Assembly (NCBI RefSeq): GCF_003481985.1
Contig: NZ_QUMD01000003.1
Coordinates: 1-64,000 of the forward strand
DNA: 64,000 nt
Direction: 5' to 3'
DNA from: Clostridium sp. OF09-36
Lineage (GTDB): Bacteria; Bacillota; Clostridia; Lachnospirales; Lachnospiraceae
The translations under genes were made by a program, and so were the position numbers. The notes below the pieces were generated by a model. The model saw nothing but the letters and a program-made list of their open reading frames with translations. It had not been told where the DNA came from and did not search any database. Shown in pieces: positions 1 to 8,189 of the stretch (its first letter is position 1; the number at the start of each line of letters is the position of its first letter).

Positions 1-1
1 C

Positions 2-82
2 GAAGATAAAACAAGACACATTTCTATCGAAATTCATTTTAATCTCAAACCCATCCCGGAGGTGGAACAGGTCACTGCCTGA
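2..82 (+). CDS. C-terminal tail of an upstream ICE gene (partial)
   Basis: An open frame enters from the left edge and stops at TGA 80-82, encoding 26 residues that end in ...PEVEQVTA. In related ICEs the gene before Maff2/VirB6 is the VirD4-type coupling protein or a small accessory gene, so this may be its end. That assignment rests on position only. A perfect 8-bp inverted repeat overlaps the stop codon. Confidence 0.4.
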   Translation, partial: EDKTRHISIEIHFNLKPIPEVEQVTA

Positions 83-98
83 CCTGTCCCGCCGGGAC
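67..98 (+). other. Overlapping hairpins at the end of the first gene
   Basis: ACAGGTCA (67-74) pairs perfectly with TGACCTGT (80-87) across a 5-nt loop. A second hairpin, GTCCC-gcc-GGGAC (86-98), overlaps its right arm, so the two are mutually exclusive. There is no clear T-run, so this is not a standard intrinsic terminator. Confidence 0.35.
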
Positions 99-168
99 GG
101 TTCTCTTAAAAACACCATATAGATTTTTGTACGCCGCCGCCCGCCATCGAGCAGAGTTTTACACCTAA

Positions 169-255
169 TTGGGGATAAAACAGCTCATGGCTGGCGGCGG
201 TGTTGCCCTCATCGGCACCACCCTTGTACCTCTGCTCTCCGGACTGTTCGGTTAA
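169..255 (+). pseudogene. Maff2-family small membrane protein, 5'-truncated remnant
   Basis: The frame ending at TAA 253-255 encodes GIKQLMAGGG followed by a hydrophobic run ending LLSGLFG. This matches, from memory, the C-terminus of Maff2-family (PF12750) conjugation membrane proteins that precede the VirB6-like gene in these ICEs. A stop codon lies in frame at 166-168, and no Maff2 N-terminal coding can be found in any frame of 83-168. About the first 40 codons are therefore missing. An ATG at 187 without a ribosome site is the only start left. Likely non-functional. Confidence 0.55.
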
Positions 256-280
256 TCACAAAACAAGGAGGTAATCGCCT

Positions 281-1147
281 TTGGACAGCATACTCCAACA
301 GATCACAGACTGGCTGAAAGAAATGCTCGTTTCAGCTATTATGGGAAATCTGTCGGGGATGTTTGAGTCCGTCAACAACCAGGTTGGCGAGATAGCAACC
401 TCCGTTGGCATGACCCCGGCGAATTTTTCGCCGGGTGTCTTTGCCATGGTACGAAACATCTCCGAGTCAGTGATTATCCCAATCGCAGGCTTGATTCTGA
501 CCTTCATTGCCTGTTATGAGCTAATTCAGATGATTATTGACCACAACAATCTGGCAAATTTTGAAACCTGGATCTTCTTCAAATGGGTGTTCAAGACTTT
601 TGTTGCGGTCATGTTAATCACAAACACATTCAATATCACGATGGCTGTGTTTGATGTGACACAGCACGTTATAAACGCAAGCGCCGGTATCATATCCGGA
701 AATACTGCCATAGATGCTTCGGCATTGGAAACAATGGAAGAAACGCTGATGGCAATGGATTTGGGTCCTTTGCTCGGCTTGTTCCTGCAATCCTTTATCG
801 TGCAGGTCACGATGTCCGCTTTGGCAATCATCATCTTTGTGATCGTCTACGGTCGAATGATTGAAATTTATCTGATGGTCAGCCTTGCCCCGATTCCGCT
901 TTCCACTTTTGGAAACAGAGAACAGAGCAATATCGGACAGAATTATCTGCGTTCGCTGTTTGCAATCGGATTCCAGGGATTCCTGATTATGATCTGCGTG
1001 GGCATTTATGCGGTGCTGATTCAGTCTATCGCATTCAGTGATGACATCATCGGTTCTATCTGGGGTGTTATGGGCTACACCGTCCTTTTGTGCTTCACCC
1101 TGTTTAAGACTGGTTCGCTTGCGAAGGGTGTATTCAGCGCTCACTAA
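281..1147 (+). CDS. VirB6/TrbL-like conjugal transfer membrane protein (CD1112 type)
   Basis: This 288-residue protein starts at TTG 281 behind AAGGAGG. It has at least five hydrophobic segments (about residues 58-80, 97-115, 158-190, 218-245, 255-275) and the residues REQSNIGQNYLRSLF typical of the Firmicute VirB6/TrbL family. VirB6 homologues form the inner-membrane part of the type IV secretion channel through which the ICE strand is exported. It sits 17 bp upstream of the PrgI gene and in order before VirB4, the normal gene order of Tn1549/CTn-type elements. Confidence 0.85.
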   Translation: MDSILQQITDWLKEMLVSAIMGNLSGMFESVNNQVGEIATSVGMTPANFSPGVFAMVRNISESVIIPIAGLILTFIACYELIQMIIDHNNLANFETWIFFKWVFKTFVAVMLITNTFNITMAVFDVTQHVINASAGIISGNTAIDASALETMEETLMAMDLGPLLGLFLQSFIVQVTMSALAIIIFVIVYGRMIEIYLMVSLAPIPLSTFGNREQSNIGQNYLRSLFAIGFQGFLIMICVGIYAVLIQSIAFSDDIIGSIWGVMGYTVLLCFTLFKTGSLAKGVFSAH

Positions 1148-1164
1148 GGGAAGGAGGAAATTGT

Positions 1165-1599
1165 TTGGCAGCGTATATTCCCGTACCTCGTGACCTGACG
1201 AGGGTAAAAACAAAAGTGTTCTTCAATCTGACGAAACGGCAGTTACTTTGCTTTGGTGCGGCGGCGCTCATCGGAGTGCCGATTTTCTTTCTGGTCAAAG
1301 CAACCGGAAATGTGAGCCTTGCAGCACTGTCCATGATGATCGTCATGTTACCGTTGTTCTTTCTGGCAATGTATGAAAAGGATAGTCAGCCGTTGGAAGT
1401 GGTTGTAGAACACTTCATTCAGACCAAATTCGTTCGTCCCAAGGTTCGCCCTTATCAGACGGACAACTATTATGACGCTTTGATGCGTCAGTACAAACTG
1501 GAAAAGGAGGTTGAACGAATTGTTTTTCAAAAAGAAGCCACAGGCAAGAAACATCAAAATGCCTGCAAATCTGAATCGGAAGCAGCAGCGAGAAATTAA
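1165..1599 (+). CDS. PrgI family conjugation protein
   Basis: A 144-residue protein from TTG 1165 behind GGAGG. It begins AAYIPVPRDLTRVKTK, the hallmark of PrgI-family (VirB3-like) transfer proteins, followed by two adjacent membrane helices (about residues 29-47 and 50-70) and a basic cytoplasmic tail. VirB3-like proteins are small inner-membrane partners of the VirB4 ATPase. The last 80 bases overlap the VirB4 gene in another frame, which indicates translational coupling. Confidence 0.85.
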   Translation: MAAYIPVPRDLTRVKTKVFFNLTKRQLLCFGAAALIGVPIFFLVKATGNVSLAALSMMIVMLPLFFLAMYEKDSQPLEVVVEHFIQTKFVRPKVRPYQTDNYYDALMRQYKLEKEVERIVFQKEATGKKHQNACKSESEAAARN

Positions 1600-3946
1600 A
1601 GCTGTTGTGGAACGGGCAAAGAAGGACAACGGTATTCCGCAGACTGCACAGCAGTCCATTCCCTTTCAGAGAATGTTCCCGGATGGCATCTGCCGTGTCA
1701 CTGACAGTTATTACACCAAGACCATTCAGTTTCAGGACATCAACTATCAGCTGGCACAGCAGGAAGATAAGACTGCCATCTTCGATGAGTGGTGCAGTTT
1801 CCTGAATTTCTTTGACAGCTCCATTCACTTTGAGCTTTCCTTTATGAACCTGAGTACCGATGCTGAAAGCTTTGAAAAGAGTATCCGTATCCCGTTCAAG
1901 AAGGACAGCTTCAATCCCGTCCGTGCCGAGTATAGCCAGATGCTGAAAAAGCAGTTGGCGCAGGGCAACAACGGCTTGACCAAAACCAAGTACCTGACAT
2001 TCGGCATTGAAGCCGAATCCATGCGGCAGGCAAAGCCGAGACTCAACCATATCGAAAACGATCTGCTCAATAACTTTCGGCGTTTGGGTGTCATTGCCAC
2101 TACCATGAACGGCAAAGAGCGGCTGCATCTGATGCACTCTATGTTCCACATGGGTGATAATGATAAGTTCTTCTTCGATTGGAAGTATCTTGTGGAATCC
2201 GGGCTGTCCGTAAAGGACTTCATTGCTCCGACGGCGTTTGCCTTTAAGACCAACCGCACCTTCCAGATGGGCAGTATCTTCGGTTCGATGTCTTATCTGG
2301 CAATTACGGCATCAGACCTGTCTGATCGTATGCTGGCGGATTTTCTGGATATGGAATCCACGCAGATCGTGACCATGCACATCCAGTCGGTTGACCAGAC
2401 TGCGGCGATTAAGACCATCAAGAGAATCATCACCGAGCTTGACCGTTCCAAAATCGAGGAACAGAAAAAGGCTGTGCGTTCTGGCTATGACATGGACATT
2501 ATCCCATCTGACCTTGCTACCTATGGTAAAGATGCGAAGTCACTTCTGAAAGAATTGCAGAGCCAGAATGAGCGAATGTTCATGGTGACATTTCTGGTGC
2601 TGAACACCGGGCGCACCGAGCAGGAACTGGAGAACAATGTGTTCCAGGCACAGAGCATCGCCCAGAAGCATAACTGCAATCTGCGTCGTTTGGATTTTCA
2701 GCAGGAATCCGGACTGATGAGCAGCCTGCCTTTGGCACAAAACCTGATTGAGATTCGTCGTGGCCTGACTACCAGTTCCACGGCTATTTTTGTGCCTTTC
2801 ACCACGCAGGAGCTGTTCCAGAATGGTGGAGAAACGCTCTATTACGGGCTGAATGCTCTGTCGAACAACCTTATCATGGTGGACAGAAAGAAGCTCAAGA
2901 ACCCCAACGGACTGATTCTGGGTACTCCCGGTTCCGGTAAATCCTTTTCCGCAAAGCGTGAAATCACCAATGCGTTCCTGGTTACGGATGACGATATTAT
3001 CATCTGCGACCCCGAAGCGGAATATGCGGCTCTGGTTCACAAGTTCAATGGTCAGGTGGTAAAAATCAGCTCCTCCAGTACCAACTATATCAACCCTATG
3101 GACATCAACCTGAACTACTCTGAGGATGACAACCCGGTAGCACTGAAAGCTGATTTTATCCTGTCCCTCTGTGAGTTGATTATGGGCAGTAAGGATGGCT
3201 TGCAGCCTATCGAAAAGACGGTTATCGACCGTTGTGTGCATCAGATTTACCAGAGATATTTCGACAATCCTGCCCCTGAGAATATGCCGATCCTTGAGGA
3301 TTTGTATGATGCCCTTCTGAAACAGGACGAAAAGGAAGCCCACCATGTAGCGACCGCCTTGGAAATCTATGTTAAGGGTTCTCTGAAACTGTTTAACAAC
3401 AGAACCAATGTGGATATTCAGAATCGTCTGGTGTGCTTCGACATTAAGGAGCTGGGCAATCAGCTGAAAAAAATCGGTATGCTGATCGTTCAGGATCAGG
3501 TCTGGGGGCGTGTAACTGCCAACCGTTCTGCCGGTAAATCGACCAGATATTATATTGACGAGTTCCATCTGCTTCTGAAGGAAGAACAGACGGCAACCTA
3601 TTCCGTAGAAATCTGGAAGCGATTCCGTAAATGGGGCGGCTTGCCGACCGGTATTACTCAGAATGTCAAAGACCTGCTTCGTTCCCCGGAGATTGCCAAC
3701 ATCCTCGAAAACTCTGATTTCATCTATATGCTGAATCAGGCAAGCGATGACCGAAGTATTCTGGCACAGCGGTTGAACATTTCGCCGCATCAGCTGTCCT
3801 ATGTAACCAACTCCGGTGAGGGCGAAGGACTTCTGTTCTATGGCAATGTGATTCTGCCGTTCATTGACCGATTCCCGACAGATCTGGAACTGTATCGCAT
3901 TATGACCACGAAGTTAAACGAGGTGGCACAGGAAAAGGAGGCGTAA
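1520..3946 (+). CDS. virB4: VirB4/TraE-type conjugation ATPase
   Basis: This is a full-length VirB4-like ATPase (about 808 residues), the cytoplasmic motor of the type IV secretion apparatus. The C-terminal half carries Walker A GTPGSGKSF (near base 2930), Walker B-type IICDPEAEY (near 3000) and a later YYIDEFHLLL segment. The frame is open from TTG 1511, but AGGAGG ends at 1510, directly against it. TTG 1520 has a 9-nt spacing and gives the familiar FFKKK start, so 1520 is preferred. It overlaps prgI and is followed 3 bases later by the NlpC/P60 gene. Confidence 0.9.
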   Translation: MFFKKKPQARNIKMPANLNRKQQREIKAVVERAKKDNGIPQTAQQSIPFQRMFPDGICRVTDSYYTKTIQFQDINYQLAQQEDKTAIFDEWCSFLNFFDSSIHFELSFMNLSTDAESFEKSIRIPFKKDSFNPVRAEYSQMLKKQLAQGNNGLTKTKYLTFGIEAESMRQAKPRLNHIENDLLNNFRRLGVIATTMNGKERLHLMHSMFHMGDNDKFFFDWKYLVESGLSVKDFIAPTAFAFKTNRTFQMGSIFGSMSYLAITASDLSDRMLADFLDMESTQIVTMHIQSVDQTAAIKTIKRIITELDRSKIEEQKKAVRSGYDMDIIPSDLATYGKDAKSLLKELQSQNERMFMVTFLVLNTGRTEQELENNVFQAQSIAQKHNCNLRRLDFQQESGLMSSLPLAQNLIEIRRGLTTSSTAIFVPFTTQELFQNGGETLYYGLNALSNNLIMVDRKKLKNPNGLILGTPGSGKSFSAKREITNAFLVTDDDIIICDPEAEYAALVHKFNGQVVKISSSSTNYINPMDINLNYSEDDNPVALKADFILSLCELIMGSKDGLQPIEKTVIDRCVHQIYQRYFDNPAPENMPILEDLYDALLKQDEKEAHHVATALEIYVKGSLKLFNNRTNVDIQNRLVCFDIKELGNQLKKIGMLIVQDQVWGRVTANRSAGKSTRYYIDEFHLLLKEEQTATYSVEIWKRFRKWGGLPTGITQNVKDLLRSPEIANILENSDFIYMLNQASDDRSILAQRLNISPHQLSYVTNSGEGEGLLFYGNVILPFIDRFPTDLELYRIMTTKLNEVAQEKEA

Positions 3947-3949
3947 TGT

Positions 3950-5686
3950 ATGGCGAAAAGACCTACACGACTCCGTTTTACCGAAGATGACCTTGCAGAT
4001 TCTCATGTGAAGAAAGCTGCCGACCGTGCAGATAAGGCGGTTGATAGGGCTGAAAAAGCGGCAGACAAATTGGCTTCTAAAAAGGCAAAGCCGAAGCTAA
4101 AGCTGGAAACAGATGCAGCCGGTTCCCGTAAAGCAAAGCTCCGTTTTGAAAAAGCGGAGTTTACGGAAATCGAGCGCCCATCTGTGGCAAAGCACATGGC
4201 AAGCCGTGGTGCCGCAGTCACGCTCACATCCAAAGCACATCGGGCGGTGTCAGAATATGAGGATGATAATATCGGCGTTCAGGCTGTGCAGGAAACGACC
4301 AAGGCTGTTGAATCCACTGTCTATACCGTCGATCATGCCGTTTACAGTCACAAGCTGAAAGCCTACGACAAGGCGGAAAAGCTGGTTGAGAAGTCAGATA
4401 AAGCAAATGTAAATGCCCTGTATGAGAAGTTCAAAAAGGACAACCCCGATGCCGGTTCCAATCCCTTTTCCCGTTGGCAACAGAAAAGGGCAATCAAGAA
4501 AGAATATGCTGCCGCCAAAGCCGGTAAGAATACCGCTTCGACAACGGCTTCTGCATCTAAGGGTGCAGGCAAGGCAACGGGCAAAGCAGCTCAGGGAGCC
4601 AAGAACATCACAGAAAGAGTAACGGAGTTCTGCACCACACACTCTAAAACGATTCTGTTTGTTTTGATTGCCGGACTGCTTTTTATGATACTCTCAGGGA
4701 TGTTCTCGTCTTGTTCGGCTATGTTCCAAGGCGGCACACAGATCATTCTGGGAACTTCTTTTACTGCAAAAGAGGAAGATATTATTGGTGCGGACAATGA
4801 TTACAAGGCTTTGGAAGCTGCGCTCCGCAATAAAATCAATAATATCGAGCGTACTCATAGCGGATATGACGAGTACCGGTATGACCTTGATGAAATCAAC
4901 CACAATCCTTATGAGCTGGCGGCGTATTTGACGGTGAAGTTTGAGGATTACACCAGAGATGAGGTGCAGGCTACCCTGCAATGGCTATTTGAGCAACAAT
5001 ATGAGCTGACCCTGACGGAAGTAGTAGAGATTCGTACACGAACAACATCTTCTACTGATCCCGAAACGGGAGAGACAACAACAGAGGAAGAAGATTACGA
5101 ATATTATATTCTGAATGTGAAGCTCAGAAATAAGGGCTTGAACAGTGTGATTTCAAATTCCGGCTTGTCGGAAGATGATATGGAGCGATATAGAATTTTG
5201 CTTCAGACAAGGGGCAACAGACCGGATATTTTCGGAAATGACATTTACGCCACCCCTGGCGGCGAGTACACCGATTATGATATTCCGGGCGAAGCGCTGA
5301 CAGACACAAGATTTGCCAATATGATTCGGGAAGCTGAAAAATATCTGGGATACCCGTATGTGTGGGGCGGCAGCAGCCCGTCTACCTCCTTTGACTGCTC
5401 CGGATTTGTTTCCTATGTAATCAATCACTGCGGAAACGGTTGGAGTGTTGGTCGTTTGACCGCAAACGGTTTGATGGGCGTATGCGACATTATCCCGAAA
5501 AGCTCTGCCAAACCGGGAGATTTGATTTTCTTCCAAGGCACTTATGATACCTCCGGTGCATCACACGTTGGTATCTATGTTGGCAATGGTATGATGATCC
5601 ACTGCGGAAACCCCATTTCCTACGCTTCTATCGAATCGAATTACTGGCAACAGCATTTTTACTGCTTCGGCAGAATCAGAAACTAA
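3950..5686 (+). CDS. Conjugation cell-wall hydrolase, NlpC/P60 (CD1108 family)
   Basis: A 578-residue protein. The N-terminal 220 residues are lysine/alanine-rich and helical. One membrane anchor lies at about residues 228-252, then an extracytoplasmic region leads to a C-terminal NlpC/P60 domain (about 460-578) with catalytic Cys in SFDCSGFVSY and His in SHVGIYVGNG. It is expected to open the peptidoglycan for the transfer channel. ATG 3950 follows the VirB4 stop with AAAGGAGG inside the end of virB4. Length and layout match CD1108-family proteins. Confidence 0.88.
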   Translation: MAKRPTRLRFTEDDLADSHVKKAADRADKAVDRAEKAADKLASKKAKPKLKLETDAAGSRKAKLRFEKAEFTEIERPSVAKHMASRGAAVTLTSKAHRAVSEYEDDNIGVQAVQETTKAVESTVYTVDHAVYSHKLKAYDKAEKLVEKSDKANVNALYEKFKKDNPDAGSNPFSRWQQKRAIKKEYAAAKAGKNTASTTASASKGAGKATGKAAQGAKNITERVTEFCTTHSKTILFVLIAGLLFMILSGMFSSCSAMFQGGTQIILGTSFTAKEEDIIGADNDYKALEAALRNKINNIERTHSGYDEYRYDLDEINHNPYELAAYLTVKFEDYTRDEVQATLQWLFEQQYELTLTEVVEIRTRTTSSTDPETGETTTEEEDYEYYILNVKLRNKGLNSVISNSGLSEDDMERYRILLQTRGNRPDIFGNDIYATPGGEYTDYDIPGEALTDTRFANMIREAEKYLGYPYVWGGSSPSTSFDCSGFVSYVINHCGNGWSVGRLTANGLMGVCDIIPKSSAKPGDLIFFQGTYDTSGASHVGIYVGNGMMIHCGNPISYASIESNYWQQHFYCFGRIRN

Positions 5687-5700
5687 AGGAGGGATGGCGA

Positions 5701-5928
5701 TTGAGTGCCAAGTTAGACAGAATAGGTGCAGACCTTGAAAAAGCCCGTAAGAAACGGGCAGAATGGGATGCTAAGGTGAAAGACCTGGAACGCAGATACC
5801 GTGAGGAGGAAAATTCCGAAATCCATGAGATGGTTCATGCTGCGAACCTGAATCCCGAACAGCTTTCCGAGCTGCTCCGTATGTTTGCTGCGGATATGGC
5901 TCCGAAGCTGATACGATCAATACTATGA
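5701..5928 (+). CDS. DUF4315 family small coiled-coil protein
   Basis: A TTG start at 5701 behind GGAGG gives 75 residues: a charged coiled coil (residues 5-45), then EIHEMVHAANLNPEQLSELL, typical of DUF4315 proteins in this operon position. Its role is unknown. The last eight residues look out of frame. Restoring one G near 5904 (CCGAAG from CCGGAAG) would extend the protein to a TAA at 5955-5957 with an acidic tail ending TQNEI, overlapping the DUF4366 start. This is one of several one-base losses in the window. Confidence 0.7.
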   Translation: MSAKLDRIGADLEKARKKRAEWDAKVKDLERRYREEENSEIHEMVHAANLNPEQLSELLRMFAADMAPKLIRSIL

Positions 5929-5946
5929 ATGAGGAGGAAACGCAGA

Positions 5947-6628
5947 ATGAGATTTAAGAAAATTGGAGCCGCATTGCTGGCGTGTGCAATGTGTTTTGGC
6001 GTGTTTTCTACAACGGCATTTGCTATGTAGATGAAAGCGTAGCGACTGAAGAACCTGCGGTCGAAGAAAAAGTTCCCGAAACAGAGCCGGAGGAGCCGAT
6101 GCTACCGCTTACTCCCGACGGCAATCTGACTTTGGTTGATGACGCTGGCTCGCCTACGAAAAGCGGAAAGCAGTTCATTACCGCTGTAACCAAAAACGGA
6201 AACTACTTCTATATCATCATTGACCGTGATGATAAGGCGAGGAAACCGTGCATTTTCTGAATCAGGTGGATGAAGCCGACCTGCTCAAGCTGATGGACGA
6301 GGAAGAAGTTGCAGAGTTCACCAAGCCGGTTGAGGAAACAAAGCCGGAAGTAGTTGAAACAGTTCCTGAAATTACAGAACCGACACCGGAGGAAAAGCCG
6401 AAATCCACAAATATGCTCCCGGCGATTCTTACTCTGATTGTGCTTGCCTGTGGTGGTGGATTCTTCGTATTTAAGAAAGTCCAGGAAAAGAAGAAGGCAC
6501 AGGAAGCGGCAAAGCCTGACCCAGATGCTGATTATGTGGACGATGACGAGGACTATGGGTACGATCCGGAGTTTGAGGACGACGATGAAGATAGCTCCGT
6601 CGATGAAGATGATAATGAACCTGTGTAA
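5947..6628 (+). pseudogene. DUF4366 (CD1107 family) surface protein, two frameshifts
   Basis: ATG 5947 opens with a signal peptide (MRFKKIGAALLACAMCFG, then FSTTAFA), which hits a stop at 6028-6030. The mature part continues in the next frame (EEPAVEEKVPETEPEEP, then SGKQFITAVTKNGNYFYIII) and after about 6240 in a third frame (HFLNQVDEADLLKLMDEEE), ending with a membrane helix, KKVQEKKKAQ and a strongly acidic tail. Together these are one DUF4366/CD1107 protein. Single-base losses near 6024 (TT) and 6236 (GGG) explain both shifts. If they are sequencing errors, the gene is intact. Confidence 0.75.
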
Positions 6629-6650
6629 ACAGGATAGGCTTGATGCCTGG

Positions 6651-6677
6651 GGCAGCCTTCGGGTTGCCTTTACATAG
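6651..6677 (+). other. UUCG hairpin followed by TTTACATAG
   Basis: GGCAGCC (6651-6657), loop TTCG, GGTTGCC (6662-6668), directly followed by TTTACATAG instead of a T-run. This is the first of a series of such hairpin/TTACATAG elements in the ICE (see findings). Confidence 0.5.
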
Positions 6678-6725
6678 TTTCCGCTTTCAAAAAATAAAAA
6701 AATTTGCGTTTTTGAAAGTGACATC

Positions 6726-6754
6726 TTGCATATACTATTAGCAGACAGTATAAT
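6726..6754 (+). promoter_or_regulatory. Sigma-A-type promoter of the DUF4143 ATPase gene
   Basis: TTGCAT (6726-6731), a 17-bp spacer and a perfect TATAAT (6749-6754). Transcription would start near 6761, after the first in-frame ATG of the downstream frame, so translation must start at 6780 or 6816. Confidence 0.6.
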
Positions 6755-6815
6755 AAGTACAGCGAAGCGGTTTCGAGAAATGAAAAAACTTCAATTTTTG
6801 AAAGCGGGTGACTAT

Positions 6816-8012
6816 ATGAAAACAATCACGAGAGCAAAATATCTCGATAGAATCATTGAACTGAATGGTACTCCTGACATCAAGATCATCACGGGCATTC
6901 GTCGATCTGGTAAGTCCAAATTGATGCAGGCGTATATTGCGTATCTGAAAAGCAATTTTGAAAACATCAATATTATCTTCATCGACTTCATGGATTTGGC
7001 GTATGAAGAAATCAAGGAATACCATGCCTTACACGCCTATGTGGAAGAACATTATCAGGAAGGAAAAACGAACTACCTGTTTGTAGACGAGGTTCAGATG
7101 TGTCCCAAGTTTGAGTTGGCAATCAATAGCCTGTACTCTAAGGGAAAATACGACATCTATGTAACAGGCTCTAATGCTTTCCTGTTGAGTGCAGATCTGG
7201 CAACTCTGTTTACCGGACGCTATATTGAAATTCATGTGTTTCCTTTCAGCTTCCAGGAATATTGCCAGTATTATGATGATATTAGTGACAAAGATAAGCT
7301 CTTTGATGAGTACGCTATCAAGGGCGGTTTAGCAGGTTCCTATGCTTATAGAACCGAAAAAGACAGAACAAACTATATCAAAGAGGTCTACGAAACGATT
7401 GTTACAAGGGATTTGGTACAGAAATATACTCTCCCGGACACTTTGGTTTTACAACGTCTGAGCGAGTTCCTTATGGATAATATCAGCAACCTGACTTCTC
7501 CGAATAAGGTCAGTCAGCTACTGACAGCAAATGAGACTCCAACCAATCATGTAACCGTCGGCAAGTACATTAAGTATTTGTGCAATGCTTTTGTATTTTA
7601 TGATATTAAGAGATATGACATCCGAGGTAAGAAATACCTTGAAAGCTCTGAAAAGTTCTATTTGTGTGACAGCGGTATTCGATATGCAATACTGGGAAGC
7701 AGAAATATAGACTATGGCAGAGTATATGAAAACGTTGTTTGTATCGAGCTTCTTCGCCGTGGATATGATGTCTATGTCGGCAAGCTCTATCAAAAGGAAA
7801 TCGACTTTGTTGCTCAGAGAGGTAGCGAAAAGATTTATATTCAGGTCAGCGACAACATTTCCGGGCAGGAAACATTTGAGAGAGAATGCTCTCCTCTGCT
7901 TCAGATTCGAGACGCTTATCCGAAAATGATTATTGCCAGAACCAAACATCCCCAATATAGCTATGAAGGAATCGAAATTCACGATATAGCCGATTGGTTG
8001 CTACAAGAATAA
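6816..8012 (+). CDS. AAA (AAA_14) ATPase with DUF4143 domain
   Basis: About 398 residues from ATG 6816 (MKTITRAKYLDRI). ATG 6780 is an alternative with equally weak ribosome-site support. Walker A is GIRRSGKSK, Walker B is NYLFVDEVQ, sensor is YVTGSNAFLLSADLA, and the C-terminal DUF4143 part holds a nuclease-like ENVVCIELLRRGYDVYVG ... EIDFVAQ pattern. These ATPases are widespread in mobile DNA, and their role is unknown. It has its own promoter and terminator between DUF4366 and topoisomerase genes and looks like an accessory insertion into the transfer operon. Confidence 0.8.
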   Translation: MKTITRAKYLDRIIELNGTPDIKIITGIRRSGKSKLMQAYIAYLKSNFENINIIFIDFMDLAYEEIKEYHALHAYVEEHYQEGKTNYLFVDEVQMCPKFELAINSLYSKGKYDIYVTGSNAFLLSADLATLFTGRYIEIHVFPFSFQEYCQYYDDISDKDKLFDEYAIKGGLAGSYAYRTEKDRTNYIKEVYETIVTRDLVQKYTLPDTLVLQRLSEFLMDNISNLTSPNKVSQLLTANETPTNHVTVGKYIKYLCNAFVFYDIKRYDIRGKKYLESSEKFYLCDSGIRYAILGSRNIDYGRVYENVVCIELLRRGYDVYVGKLYQKEIDFVAQRGSEKIYIQVSDNISGQETFERECSPLLQIRDAYPKMIIARTKHPQYSYEGIEIHDIADWLLQE

Positions 8013-8021
8013 GCAAGGTGA

Positions 8022-8066
8022 AATATCTCCGTCATTCTCTTTTGAAATGATGGAGATATTTTTATT
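8022..8066 (+). terminator. Intrinsic terminator after the DUF4143 ATPase
   Basis: Near-perfect stem AATATCTCCGTCATT / AATGATGGAGATATT with an 8-10-nt loop, followed by TTTTATT, ten bases after the ATPase stop codon. Confidence 0.75.
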
Positions 8067-8189
8067 ATGACGGAGATTGTAGAACAGAAAATTGTATCAG
8101 GTTGCAAAAATCCTTTCCGAACTTTTTACATAGCAGTCATGCACTACGGTGTGTGGCTGCTTATTTTTTTGTGAAAGGAGCAGATGCAA

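Noticed and set aside
1..175. Possible 3' end of a group II intron before the Maff2 remnant (ACGGTTCT and later stems).
   Set aside because: No convincing 34-nt domain V pairing with an AGCC strand could be built.
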